A stretch of 64,000 nucleotides of DNA, from positions 62,001 to 126,000 of the forward strand of contig CAZFZN010000002.1 of the NCBI GenBank assembly GCA_964523105.1, written 5' to 3'. Source of the DNA: V1-33 sp964523105. GTDB lineage: Bacteria; Verrucomicrobiota; Verrucomicrobiia; Verrucomicrobiales; V1-33. Positions 1 to 8,199 of the stretch are shown here, one piece after another; the stretch's first letter is position 1, and every line of letters begins with the position of its first letter. A model generated the notes under the pieces. That model saw nothing but the letters and a program-made list of their open reading frames with translations. It ran no database searches and was not told where the DNA came from. Position numbers and translations under genes: made by a program.

Positions 1-1
1 G

Positions 2-121
2 GTGGAATTCGACGTCACCGGCGAAGAATATCTGCAACGCGGAAAACTTCTCGGCTGGCGTGTCGCTCTCACTCAGAACGGACGGCCGCTCGGCGAAGAG
101 CGGTCTTTCCTCTGGGAATGA
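2..121 (+). CDS. 3' end of an unidentified gene (partial)
   Basis: An open frame enters from the left edge and stops at TGA 119-121, giving the last 39 residues (ending RSFLWE). The codon use matches the neighbours and the frame has no other stop. The fragment is too short to assign a family; it reads like a beta-rich extracellular segment. It ends 47 bases before the chosen start of the parvulin gene, so the two may be cotranscribed. I see it only as a tail and give no function. Confidence 0.4.
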   Translation: MEFDVTGEEYLQRGKLLGWRVALTQNGRPLGEERSFLWE

Positions 122-168
122 CGATTCTCCCCTCCGCCAGCTTCCACGCCTCAATCCTCGACCCAACC

Positions 169-1233
169 ATGAACTCACTGCGCCGGCTCACTTCTCTCAT
201 GGCTGTCCTGGCCCTGACTTCCTGTCAGGCGCCCGCCGCCACCAACAACGTCGTCCGCACCGTCAACGGGCGCCCGATCCAGAAATCTGATGTGATTGAC
301 CTCATGTCCGTCCGCATGATCGCCACCAACACCGTCGTTCGCATTGTCAACGGACGGCCGATTCTGAAATCCGAAGTGGACGACCTCATGCGCGCCCGCA
401 TGGTGGAACTCCAGCGCACGGCCACCAGCCGGGAGGAATTTCAGGCGCAGCTCGCCGAGATGCGCAAAACCGTTCTCGAAATGCTGACCGAACAGGAGCT
501 GATCCTGGCGGAATTCCAGCCGATCGCCGCTTCATACGATTCCAAAGTCGAGGCCATGGCGGAGGAAATGGTCCGCCGGCAGTTCATCGGCGAAATGTTC
601 AAAGGGGACCGGCGAAAATTCCTCCAGGCCCTCCAGGACGGCGGCATCAGTTATAAGAAGTTCTTCGACCAGCAGAAGAAGAACGTGATTGTGGAAACGA
701 TGCGCTCGCAGTTCGCGAGGCCGGAATCGCCCTACATCACCGAGGAGGAGCGGGCGGCATGGCTGCGCAAAAACAGCCACCGCTTTCGCAGCGATCCGAA
801 AGTGAAGCTCTGGAGCATCACCATCCCGGCCATCGCCTTTGGAAAAACTCCGCAGCAGCAGCTGGAGCTGGCGAAGGAAATCCGCGCCAGTCTGCTCAAA
901 GGCGCGGACTTTTCCTCACTCGCGCGGACTCACAGCACCGACAGTGTCGCCCAGGACGGCGGCTATCGCGGATGGCAGGAGAAAAAGAATTTCGCCGCTC
1001 CGGCCCTGTGGCCCGCCATCGCGAAGATCGGTGCCGGAAAGTACAGCGACGTCATTCCCTACCAGGAGAATCTGTATGTCTTCTGGGTCGAGGCCCGCGA
1101 AGAGGGCAAGATGGCTCCCAAGGACGAGGTGGACAAGGCGGTGGAACGCGGCGTGATGGCGGAGAAGCGCCAGAAAGCGGCCGACAAGTGGATCGCTGAA
1201 CTGCGCCGCAAAGCTGTCATCCGCACTCCGTGA
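169..1233 (+). CDS. Parvulin-type peptidyl-prolyl isomerase lipoprotein (SurA/PrsA-like)
   Basis: Predicted 354-residue periplasmic chaperone that isomerises prolyl bonds in exported proteins. The start at 169 gives a lipoprotein signal, hydrophobic stretch then lipobox LTSC with Cys near residue 20; an upstream in-frame ATG at 118 would bury this signal. An N-terminal SurA-like helical region (about 25-205) is followed by a PpiC/rotamase domain at about 211-310, with the typical ...FSSLARTHS...DGGYRGW pattern. The N-terminal region contains an exact-length 84-bp tandem duplication (241-324 and 325-408), so the motif VVRxVNGRPIxKS occurs twice. The stop overlaps the GTG start of pdxA by 4 bases, implying translational coupling. 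Family assignment is firm; which outer-membrane or exported clients it serves cannot be told from sequence. Confidence 0.88.
   Translation: MNSLRRLTSLMAVLALTSCQAPAATNNVVRTVNGRPIQKSDVIDLMSVRMIATNTVVRIVNGRPILKSEVDDLMRARMVELQRTATSREEFQAQLAEMRKTVLEMLTEQELILAEFQPIAASYDSKVEAMAEEMVRRQFIGEMFKGDRRKFLQALQDGGISYKKFFDQQKKNVIVETMRSQFARPESPYITEEERAAWLRKNSHRFRSDPKVKLWSITIPAIAFGKTPQQQLELAKEIRASLLKGADFSSLARTHSTDSVAQDGGYRGWQEKKNFAAPALWPAIAKIGAGKYSDVIPYQENLYVFWVEAREEGKMAPKDEVDKAVERGVMAEKRQKAADKWIAELRRKAVIRTP
241..408 (+). repeat. 84-bp in-frame tandem duplication in the parvulin gene
   Basis: Two adjacent 84-bp units (241-324, 325-408) encode 28-residue copies starting TNNVVRTVNGRPI and TNTVVRIVNGRPI. About two thirds of residues are identical and the DNA has drifted, mainly at codon third positions, so this is an old duplication kept in frame rather than an assembly artefact. 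The unit corresponds to the first helix/strand segment of SurA-like N-domains, which normally occurs once. Confidence 0.85.
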
Positions 1234-2108
1234 GCCGCGTTATCGGCATCACATCCGGCGACGCCGCCGGCATCGGTCCGGAGGTCACCGCCGCCGCCCT
1301 CGCCTCGCGCCGGCTCGATGAACGGTTCACTTATCGCGTCGTCGGCACCTGCCCGGGCGCGGTGCCTGGCAAACCGGATGCGACGACCGCACGCGCCGCG
1401 CTGGATGCGCTGGAGGAAAGCGTGCGCCTGCTGCGCCGCGGTGAGATCGCAGCCGTCGTGACCGCGCCAGTCTGCAAGTCCGCGCTGGCCGCGGAAGGCT
1501 TCAAGTTTCCCGGGCAGACGGAATTCTACGCCGACCGGCTTGGCGCTGCGGAGTTCACCATGTGTCTCACCGGCCCCCATCTCACGGTGGGTCTGGTCAC
1601 CATTCACGAGCCGCTGCGGAAGGTGCCGGACCTGCTGACAGCGGACGCCATTATCCGCACCGGCAGACATCTTGCCAATTTCATGGAGCGCCGCGGACGG
1701 GAGCGGCCGCGCATCGCCGTCGCCGGTCTCAATCCTCACGCCGGAGAGGACGGCCACATGGGAACGGAGGAACGCGACCTCATCGCCCCCGCGGTGGCCG
1801 GGCTGCGGAAAACCGTGCCCGGCGCGGTGTTCTCCGATCCCCTGCCCCCGGACACCCTGTTCCAGCAGGCGGCCCGCGGGGCATGGGATGCCGTGGTTTG
1901 CATGTATCACGATCAGGGACTGATCCCGCTCAAGCTGCTCGACTTCGAAACGGCTGTGAACATCACGCTCGGATTGCCTCACATTCGCACCAGCCCGGAC
2001 CACGGCACGGCCTTCGACATTGCAGGCCAGGGCCGGGCCAGTGCCGAAAGCATGATCGCCGCCATCAATCTCGCCGCGGAACTCGCCGCAGCTTCACCGG
2101 CGCGGTGA
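1230..2108 (+). CDS. pdxA: 4-hydroxythreonine-4-phosphate dehydrogenase
   Basis: Oxidises 4-phosphohydroxy-L-threonine in the DXP-dependent pathway to pyridoxal phosphate; cytosolic, NAD(P)- and divalent-metal-dependent. The protein opens with ITSGDAAGIGPE, a PdxA signature. The three family metal-ligand histidines are present: H126 in TIHEPL, H170 in NPHAGEDG and H227 in MYHDQG, followed by SPDHGTAFDIAG. At 292 residues it is shorter than the E. coli enzyme (329), mostly through a compact N-terminal half. The GTG start overlaps the upstream stop (GTGA), which fixes the start and suggests coupling to the parvulin gene; a surA-pdxA neighbourhood is also known in Proteobacteria. Confidence 0.95.
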   Translation: MSRVIGITSGDAAGIGPEVTAAALASRRLDERFTYRVVGTCPGAVPGKPDATTARAALDALEESVRLLRRGEIAAVVTAPVCKSALAAEGFKFPGQTEFYADRLGAAEFTMCLTGPHLTVGLVTIHEPLRKVPDLLTADAIIRTGRHLANFMERRGRERPRIAVAGLNPHAGEDGHMGTEERDLIAPAVAGLRKTVPGAVFSDPLPPDTLFQQAARGAWDAVVCMYHDQGLIPLKLLDFETAVNITLGLPHIRTSPDHGTAFDIAGQGRASAESMIAAINLAAELAAASPAR

Positions 2109-2163
2109 CAGGCAGAAATGCGTATGAGCGCGGCGCGAAAGGCTCGCGTTACATGCGCCTGTC

Positions 2164-3396
2164 ATGAAATACCATCCCCGGCGCGTCACCCGCCGCCACT
2201 TTCTCACCGGTTCCGCAGCTTCACTCGCGGGAATATCGATCGTGCCGCGCCGCGTGCTCGGTGCCCCGGATGTGCCTCCCAGCGAAACGCTCGGCGGCGC
2301 GCTCATCGGCGTGGGCGGCCGCGGACCCGGAACTTTCGGAGAGCTGAGCAAAGGACATAAAGTGGTGAAACTCGCGGAGTGCGATGTACGCTGGCTCAGT
2401 CAGGCCGATAACAAAACGCGCTACACCGACTTCCGCCGTCTGCTCGAGCGCAAGGACATCGATCTTGTCGCCATCGCCACGCCGCCGCACTGGCATGCGC
2501 TCATTACCATCGCCGCGATGCAGGCGGGCAAGGATGTGCTTTGCGAGAAGCCGATGACGCGCTTCATCGCCGAGGGCCGCGCCGTGGCTAATGCCGCGCA
2601 ACGCTACGGCCGCATCTTTCAGGTCGGCACTTTCGGCCGCTTCGGCGCCAGTCAGGATCCGAAGAACCGGCTGACGCGAAAGATCATGAAAAGCGGTCTG
2701 CTGAAAAACTGCGAAGCCGTCATCATCAAACGCGGCGGCCACAAAGTGAAGGAATGGAGCGGGCTGGTGAATGCGAAGCCGCATCCCGTGCCGCCGAATC
2801 TCGACTGGGATCTCTATTGCGGGCCGTCCCCGCTGAAGCCGTTTCACCCGCACCGCATCGGCGGCACGCACCGCGGCTACTGGGACTACGAAGGCGGCGG
2901 ACTCTGCGACATGGGCCAGCATTTCCTCGACCCCTTCACGTGGACCTATGGCCGCGATCATACGGCGCCGGTGGAGATCGAAGCCAGCGCGCCGCCCGCG
3001 CATCCTGACGCCGTGGGCATGTGGGGCTGGGTGGAATTGAAATACGCCGACGGGTTTACCCTCGTCTTCGACAGCAACGAATGGGGCCCGCTTTACAACC
3101 GCAGGCAATACCGCGGCGTAAAGCTGGAGGACCTCAGCGAGGAGGATCAGAAAAAAGTCCTCGAAATGCCCGACGAGCCGCCGCTGCTGTCGTTCGCCGA
3201 AGCGGTGAAAACACGCAAGCCCGCCGGCGGCAATGCGGAGGCCGCGCACCGCACGGTCACGATTCTCCACCTCGCCAACATCGCCATCCGCACCGGCCGA
3301 AAGATAAAGTTCGATCCGGAGAAGGAAGTCATCGTCGGCGACGAGGAGGCCAACCGTTTGGTCAACGTCCCCATGCGCGCTCCCTGGCATCTCTAA
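2164..3396 (+). CDS. Tat-exported Gfo/Idh/MocA-family oxidoreductase
   Basis: A 410-residue NAD(P)-dependent sugar or inositol oxidoreductase homologue. The N-terminus carries a twin-arginine signal (RRHFLTG, then a hydrophobic stretch and a cleavage-like AP), so the folded, cofactor-loaded enzyme should be exported. The Rossmann fold begins at about residue 43 (GGALIGVGGRGPG); the family motif CEKPMT lies near residue 126, and the C-terminal GFO/IDH substrate domain follows with GGGLCDMGQHFLDPF. Exported members of this family are abundant in Planctomycetes and Verrucomicrobia and are presumed to act on polysaccharide-derived sugars, though substrates are mostly unknown. It stands 55 bp after pdxA on the same strand. 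Confidence 0.9.
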   Translation: MKYHPRRVTRRHFLTGSAASLAGISIVPRRVLGAPDVPPSETLGGALIGVGGRGPGTFGELSKGHKVVKLAECDVRWLSQADNKTRYTDFRRLLERKDIDLVAIATPPHWHALITIAAMQAGKDVLCEKPMTRFIAEGRAVANAAQRYGRIFQVGTFGRFGASQDPKNRLTRKIMKSGLLKNCEAVIIKRGGHKVKEWSGLVNAKPHPVPPNLDWDLYCGPSPLKPFHPHRIGGTHRGYWDYEGGGLCDMGQHFLDPFTWTYGRDHTAPVEIEASAPPAHPDAVGMWGWVELKYADGFTLVFDSNEWGPLYNRRQYRGVKLEDLSEEDQKKVLEMPDEPPLLSFAEAVKTRKPAGGNAEAAHRTVTILHLANIAIRTGRKIKFDPEKEVIVGDEEANRLVNVPMRAPWHL

Positions 3397-3413
3397 TCCC
3401 GGAAGTTGTCAGA

Positions 3414-3481
3414 GTTCAGTCTTCAGTGTTCAGCCGACCACGGGAGACGCCGCTCTGAAAACGGAACACTGAAACCTGAAC
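3414..3481. repeat. Inverted-repeat element directly before a start codon (family D)
   Basis: Left arm 3414-3431 (GTTCAGTCTTCAGTGTTC) pairs with 3464-3481 with 2 mismatches in 18. The intervening 32 bases are not repeated. A pyrimidine run (cctcactccc) and the ATG at 3492 follow at once. A related element with the same placement occurs at 53734-53804. Confidence 0.65.
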
Positions 3482-3491
3482 CCTCACTCCC

Positions 3492-4379
3492 ATGGCCGAT
3501 ACCAAACCCGACGTCGCCGCGCTCATCGCGCAAATGCCCGACACTGATCAGCAGAAGCTGAATCCCAAAGATCCCGGCGCGGTGAAAACCGCCAGCAAAT
3601 TCACCGGTCCGGACCCCGCGGAGGCGGAGAAAGTGTTCTCCGCCATTCTCGCCGGCGGCAGGGAGAGCATTCTCGAGGTGATCGCCGCGCTGCGGGAGCC
3701 GTCCGATGAGGACTTCAGGGACTACAAAGCCGGCTACGTGCTCCACGGGCTCGTGCTCCAAACCGGTGCGCCTGGCAAAGAGGCACAGCGCCGCACGGTG
3801 GCGGAGGCGATGGCTTCGCAACTCAAGGCCGGCGCGCATTCGCCCGCGGCGAAGAAGACGCTCATCCGTGAACTGCAGGTGGCGGGCGGCCCGGAGTCCA
3901 TCGCTGCTTTGGGGGAATGCCTGACCGATGCCGAGCTCTGCGACAGCGCCGTGCAGGCGCTGCTGGCCATCCGTGAGGGTGTCGTCGAGCCGCTGCGGCG
4001 GGCTCTCGGCGCCGCGGAGGGCCGGAATCTGGTTTCCGTTATCATGGCGCTCGGCGAATTGAACGACCAGGAGTCACTTCCCGCCCTGCGCAAACTGCTC
4101 ACGCATGAGCAGAGCGATCTCCGGCGCGCCGCTGCCGTGGCCCTGACAAATCTTGCCGACGCCGCAAGCGCCGATGCGATTCTCCAGCTCGCCGGCTCCG
4201 GCACCGGCTGGGAACGGTCGCACGACACCGGCCTTTGCCTCGTGCTCGCTGAAAAGCTGGCCGCCGCCGGAAAGAAGGACGCGGCGGTGAACCTCTACAC
4301 CCGCCTGCGCGACACCCGCAAAGAGGAGCCGGACACCGCCAATGCTGCGGCGCGCGGGCTGGAGGCGTTGACCCGTTGA
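3492..4379 (+). CDS. HEAT-repeat protein
   Basis: A 295-residue soluble protein with no signal peptide or membrane segment. From about residue 35 on it is all alpha-helical, with several 30-residue HEAT-type units; the clearest is the stretch around LGELNDQESLPALRKLLTHEQSDLRRAAAVALTNL (quoted only as a guide: its hallmark is the D-L-R-R-A-A-A-V-A-L core). HEAT solenoids are usually protein-interaction scaffolds; no enzymatic motif is visible. There is no Shine-Dalgarno; instead the start is preceded by an inverted-repeat element and a C-rich tract. It converges with the sugar-kinase gene, the two stops being about 10 bp apart. Confidence 0.75.
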   Translation: MADTKPDVAALIAQMPDTDQQKLNPKDPGAVKTASKFTGPDPAEAEKVFSAILAGGRESILEVIAALREPSDEDFRDYKAGYVLHGLVLQTGAPGKEAQRRTVAEAMASQLKAGAHSPAAKKTLIRELQVAGGPESIAALGECLTDAELCDSAVQALLAIREGVVEPLRRALGAAEGRNLVSVIMALGELNDQESLPALRKLLTHEQSDLRRAAAVALTNLADAASADAILQLAGSGTGWERSHDTGLCLVLAEKLAAAGKKDAAVNLYTRLRDTRKEEPDTANAAARGLEALTR

Positions 4380-4389
4380 CCGGCACTTC

Positions 4390-5457
4390 CTAGCGATTCA
4401 CACGCCCCGCGGTGTTGCCGTGCATCAGGCCCTCGACTTCGCAGCGGCGGACGGCGCAGAAATCCCCTTCGATGGTGTGCGCGAGACAGGCGAGCGCCGT
4501 CGCGAACGAAACGGCGGTCAGCGGCGCCGCGAGTTCGGGTGTCGTCAGCGCAAAAATCAATCCGGCGGCAAACGCATCGCCTCCCCCGAGCCGGTCCGCT
4601 TCCTGCTTCAGGCAGTAGGGATCGAAATGACCGGCGACCTGCGGCGCCAGGCAGGACTCCCCGGCCACCGCATCGCAGAGCGCGCCACTGAGCCTCAGCG
4701 CGGCGCCGCAGTGCTGCTCGCGCAACAGTGCCGCGACACACTGAAGATTGGGAAACTGCGCCGCGAGCCGCTTCGCAGCTGCGTGGTTTTCGCTCGCGGT
4801 GAACGGCGCGCCGGTCAGCAGGGCGATGTCATCCGGCCCGCCGAAAAACACTTGCACATAAGGCAGCAGCCCGCACACGACCCGCTTCGCCAGTTCCCGC
4901 GGGGGAGTGCCCGGCTCCCAGCTCCACAGCCGGCTCCGGTAATTCATATCGAACGAAACCCGCACTCCCCGCTGCGACGCCGCCTGCACTGCGTGGCGGG
5001 CGAGCGCTGCAGTGTTCTCCGAAATGGCGGGCGTGATGCCTGACAAGTGCAGCCAGTAGGCCCCGTCGAAGATCGCCGTCCAGTCCCAGAGGTCCGGCGA
5101 AGCGATAGAGAACGCGGAGCCCTCCCGGTCGTATATCACACTGGCGGGACGCTGATTCATGCCGTGCTCCAGAAAGAACAGCCCCATCCGTCCGCGCGGC
5201 GTGCGCGCCACATGTTGCACGCCCACGCTCATTGCGCGCAGGTTTGCCACAGCCGCGTCCGCCAGTTCATGCTGCGGCAGCGCACTGACAAAAGAGGCAT
5301 GGCCGCCCAACTGCGCCACGGCCACGGCCACATTGACCTCTGCCCCGGCGAATGTGGACTCGAGCGGCCCCGGGATCGCCTGCTGAAACCGCCGCCATCC
5401 CGGCACCGCGAGGCGCGCCATGATTTCGCCAAAGGTGATGATGTGTGCCGCCGGCAT
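4390..5457 (-). CDS. PfkB-family sugar kinase, probably 2-dehydro-3-deoxygluconokinase
   Basis: Predicted 355-residue ribokinase-fold kinase. The start at 5457 (MPAAHIITFGE) matches the family N-terminus; upstream in-frame ATGs would add an unrelated arginine-rich leader. The N-terminal PfkB lid/substrate region (FAGAEVNVAVAVAQLGG) and C-terminal catalytic motif GGGDAFAAG near residue 312, with the base Asp, are intact. The overall pattern (GEIMARL, FDMNYRSRLW, a Glu-Asp-containing ATP region) fits KDG kinases. It is divergent from an aldolase gene 156 bp away, which supports a kinase-aldolase route for a deoxy-keto sugar acid. A 5-dehydro-2-deoxygluconate kinase (IolC-like) is the main alternative. 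Confidence 0.82.
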   Translation of the reverse strand: MPAAHIITFGEIMARLAVPGWRRFQQAIPGPLESTFAGAEVNVAVAVAQLGGHASFVSALPQHELADAAVANLRAMSVGVQHVARTPRGRMGLFFLEHGMNQRPASVIYDREGSAFSIASPDLWDWTAIFDGAYWLHLSGITPAISENTAALARHAVQAASQRGVRVSFDMNYRSRLWSWEPGTPPRELAKRVVCGLLPYVQVFFGGPDDIALLTGAPFTASENHAAAKRLAAQFPNLQCVAALLREQHCGAALRLSGALCDAVAGESCLAPQVAGHFDPYCLKQEADRLGGGDAFAAGLIFALTTPELAAPLTAVSFATALACLAHTIEGDFCAVRRCEVEGLMHGNTAGRVNR

Positions 5458-5613
5458 GACAGGTATTGCACCGCGCCGCCAAACACCGCCAGGGAACATT
5501 TTGTGCCGTTGAGGCGCGGTCGAACGCACTCACGCAGGGTGCCCGGGGATGCTTCTGGCAGGACGCAAATTGCCGGGTGGACACGCAGCATTCTTTGACC
5601 ATGCGTCGCCGGC

Positions 5614-6444
5614 ATGAGTTGTTCCAAATTCCGCTTTCACAGACTTTTCGGCGCCGACGGCAAATGCTTCGATGTCGCCATCGACCACGGCTTCTTCAAT
5701 GAGTTCGGATTTCTCGCCGGCATCGAAGACCTTGGCAAAGCCGTGCGCACCGTGGTGGACGCCGGTCCGGATGCCATTCAGTTGACCATCGGGCAGGCGC
5801 GGCACCTGCAGTCGATTCCCGGCCGGCAAAAGCCGAGCCTCGTGCTGCGCACCGACACGGCGAACATTTACGGCAAGACGCCCGCGACGACGCCGTTCAG
5901 CCGCATGATCGAGAATGCCGCCGAGGAAGCCTGCAGGGTGGACGCCGCCTGCGTTTGCGTGAATCTTTTCCAAATTCCCTGGGCTCCGGTGGTTCACGAT
6001 CACTGCGTGCAGAACATCATGCGTCTGAAAGTGGAATGTGACCGGCTCGGCATGCCGATGATGGTGGAACCGCTGGTCTTCCGCGCCGTCGAGGGCAGCG
6101 GCTACACCGTGAACGGCGATGAGAAAGTGATCATCCCACTGGTGCGTCAGGCGGTGGAACTCGGCGCAGACATCATCAAAGCCGATCCCACCGACGACGT
6201 CAGCCTGTATCACAAGGTCGTGGAAACCGCCTGCGGCATTCCCGTGCTGGTGCGCGGCGGCGGGCGCGTCAGCGATGAGGAAATCCTCACCCGCACCTCC
6301 GCGCTCATGCAGCAGGGCGTGGCCGGCATCGTCTATGGCCGGAACATCATTCACCATCCGAAGCCTGTCGGCATGACGCGCGCCCTCATGGCCGTGGTGC
6401 ATGAAAACGCCACCCCGGCGCAGGCATTGCAGCACTTGCAGTAA
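5614..6444 (+). CDS. Class I (DhnA/FbaB/LsrF-type) aldolase
   Basis: A 276-residue TIM-barrel aldolase of the DeoC/FbaB family. Visible features are FDVAIDHGFF at residues 20-29, the predicted Schiff-base lysine in ADIIKADPTDD near residue 190, and the phosphate-binding loop VLVRGGGRVSDEE followed by GVAGIVYGRNI. No signal peptide; cytosolic. Family members cleave phosphorylated ketoses or deoxy-keto sugars to a three-carbon phosphate plus a second fragment. Its divergent partner is a KDG/IolC-type kinase, so I infer it cleaves that kinase's product. The sulfatase downstream suggests the sugars come from sulfated polymers, but this is only context. Confidence 0.82.
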   Translation: MSCSKFRFHRLFGADGKCFDVAIDHGFFNEFGFLAGIEDLGKAVRTVVDAGPDAIQLTIGQARHLQSIPGRQKPSLVLRTDTANIYGKTPATTPFSRMIENAAEEACRVDAACVCVNLFQIPWAPVVHDHCVQNIMRLKVECDRLGMPMMVEPLVFRAVEGSGYTVNGDEKVIIPLVRQAVELGADIIKADPTDDVSLYHKVVETACGIPVLVRGGGRVSDEEILTRTSALMQQGVAGIVYGRNIIHHPKPVGMTRALMAVVHENATPAQALQHLQ

Positions 6445-6471
6445 TCCATCGCGCCGGCATCCTTCAATACT

Positions 6472-8028
6472 GTGACGAGGCTCCCGATCTTTTCAATTCT
6501 CCCCTTCGCCCGGCGCTTCCTCTCTGCCGCGGCCGCGCTGGGCTGCGCTGCCCTCTCGCTCCAGGCTCAGCAAAACGCCGCACCCAACTTCGTCGTCATC
6601 ATGGCGGACGATCTTGGCTACGGCGACATCTCCGCCAACGGCACGTCCGCGGTCATCACTCCGAATATCGACCGGCTCGCCGCCGGGGGCATTCGTTTCA
6701 CGGACGGATACTGCTCCGCCTCGACCTGCACGCCAAGCCGCTACTCGCTGCTGACCGGCACGTATGCTTTTCGTGTCAAAGGAACCGGCATCGCGCCTCC
6801 CAATGCGCCGGCCTTGATCAAGCCGGGGACCACGACGATTGCATCACTGTTGAAGCAGCGCGGTTACGCCACGGCCGTCATTGGCAAATGGCATCTCGGA
6901 CTCGGCAGCGGACAGCCGGACTGGAATGGAGAACTCAAGCCCGGGCCGCTCGAAATCGGATTCGATCACTGTTTCCTGCTTCCCACCACCAACGACCGGG
7001 TCCCGCAGGTCTTCGTGGAGAATCACCGGGTGCGCAATCTCGATCCCAACGACCCGCTTTGGGTCGGCGACAAGATTCCCTCGCCCGATCATCCTACCGG
7101 CCTGTCGCATCGCGGTTCCCTGACCATGGACTGGTCGCACGGGCACAACGGAACGGTCCACAACGGCATCAGCCGCATCGGTTTCTACACCGGAGGCACG
7201 AAAGCGCGCTTCCGCGATCAGGACCTCGCCGACGAGTGGGTGCGCGCATCCGCCAGATGGATCGAGGCCAACAGGGAGCGGCCGTTCTTCCTGTTCTTTG
7301 CCAGTCACGACATCCACGTACCGCGCGCCCCGCACGAACGGTTTGCCGGCAAAAGCGGACTGGGACCCCGGGGCGACTGCATTCTTGAATTCGACTGGTG
7401 CGTCGGGGAACTGATGGCGGTGCTGGAGAAACACGGACTGACCGAAAAGACGCTCGTGGTGCTGTGTTCGGACAACGGCCCGGTGCTCGATGACGGTTAT
7501 AAGGACGAGGCCGTGGAGAAACTCGGCACTCACAAACCGTCCGGTGCCTTTCGCGGCGGCAAATACTCTGTATTCGAAGGCGGCACGCGCACGCCGTTCA
7601 TCACGAGCTGGAAAGGCCGCATCCAGCCCGCGGTTTCCCGGGAAATCGTGTGCACGATCGATCTCGCCGCGAGCTTTGCTGCCCTCGCCGGCCAGCCCCT
7701 GCCCGGTGATGCCTGTCTTGACAGCCTCGACCTGACAGACGCCCTGCTCGGCCAGCCGGGGGCCAAAGGCCGCGCCGAACTGGTGCAGCAGGACAATGGC
7801 GCGGCGAAACTCGGATTCCGCAGCGGTCACTGGAAACTGGTGCGACATCAGACAGGCGGTGCCGGCCGGAACGGAAAACCCGCCGGTCCCGGGGATCAGC
7901 TCTACGACCTCGACAAGGATCCCGGAGAAACGAAGAATCTGGCCGCCAGCCATCCGGACGAACTCGCCCGGCTCCGCGACCGGCTCGATGCCACCCTGAA
8001 AGAGGGCCGAACCCGCAAAGTGCCCTAA
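6472..8028 (+). CDS. Secreted type I sulfatase (arylsulfatase family)
   Basis: A 518-residue alkaline-phosphatase-fold sulfatase. GTG start at 6472, then a signal peptide ending near LQAQ. The metal site MADDLGYGD is at residues 44-52. The sulfatase signature CTPSR begins at Cys86; this Cys is the residue converted to formylglycine by a sulfatase-modifying enzyme (none in this window). IGKWHLGLG, the SHDIHVP histidine motif and CSDNGP (second metal site) follow. Cys-type PVC sulfatases desulfate marine or host glycans such as fucoidan, carrageenan or mucin. It starts 27 bp after the aldolase, so an operon is likely. Confidence 0.93.
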   Translation: MTRLPIFSILPFARRFLSAAAALGCAALSLQAQQNAAPNFVVIMADDLGYGDISANGTSAVITPNIDRLAAGGIRFTDGYCSASTCTPSRYSLLTGTYAFRVKGTGIAPPNAPALIKPGTTTIASLLKQRGYATAVIGKWHLGLGSGQPDWNGELKPGPLEIGFDHCFLLPTTNDRVPQVFVENHRVRNLDPNDPLWVGDKIPSPDHPTGLSHRGSLTMDWSHGHNGTVHNGISRIGFYTGGTKARFRDQDLADEWVRASARWIEANRERPFFLFFASHDIHVPRAPHERFAGKSGLGPRGDCILEFDWCVGELMAVLEKHGLTEKTLVVLCSDNGPVLDDGYKDEAVEKLGTHKPSGAFRGGKYSVFEGGTRTPFITSWKGRIQPAVSREIVCTIDLAASFAALAGQPLPGDACLDSLDLTDALLGQPGAKGRAELVQQDNGAAKLGFRSGHWKLVRHQTGGAGRNGKPAGPGDQLYDLDKDPGETKNLAASHPDELARLRDRLDATLKEGRTRKVP

Positions 8029-8199
8029 CCCCGCCTGCGGCCACGCCGCCGGCGGTCGAGGCCGGATGATTCCCAGGCAAGCCCGTGGCCCGGCGGCGCT
8101 CCCTCGAAGTCTCCAGGGAGGAAAACCGGTTGTCACACCCGGGCCGGCCCCCATACTCGCCCCTCCCAAGTTCCTGACCTCCACCCGTTACCATTTCCC

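Noticed and set aside
8099..8120. Hairpin CTCCCT...AGGGAG between the sulfatase and secA as a terminator
   Set aside because: Only six pairs with a 10-base loop and no U-tract; too weak to call.
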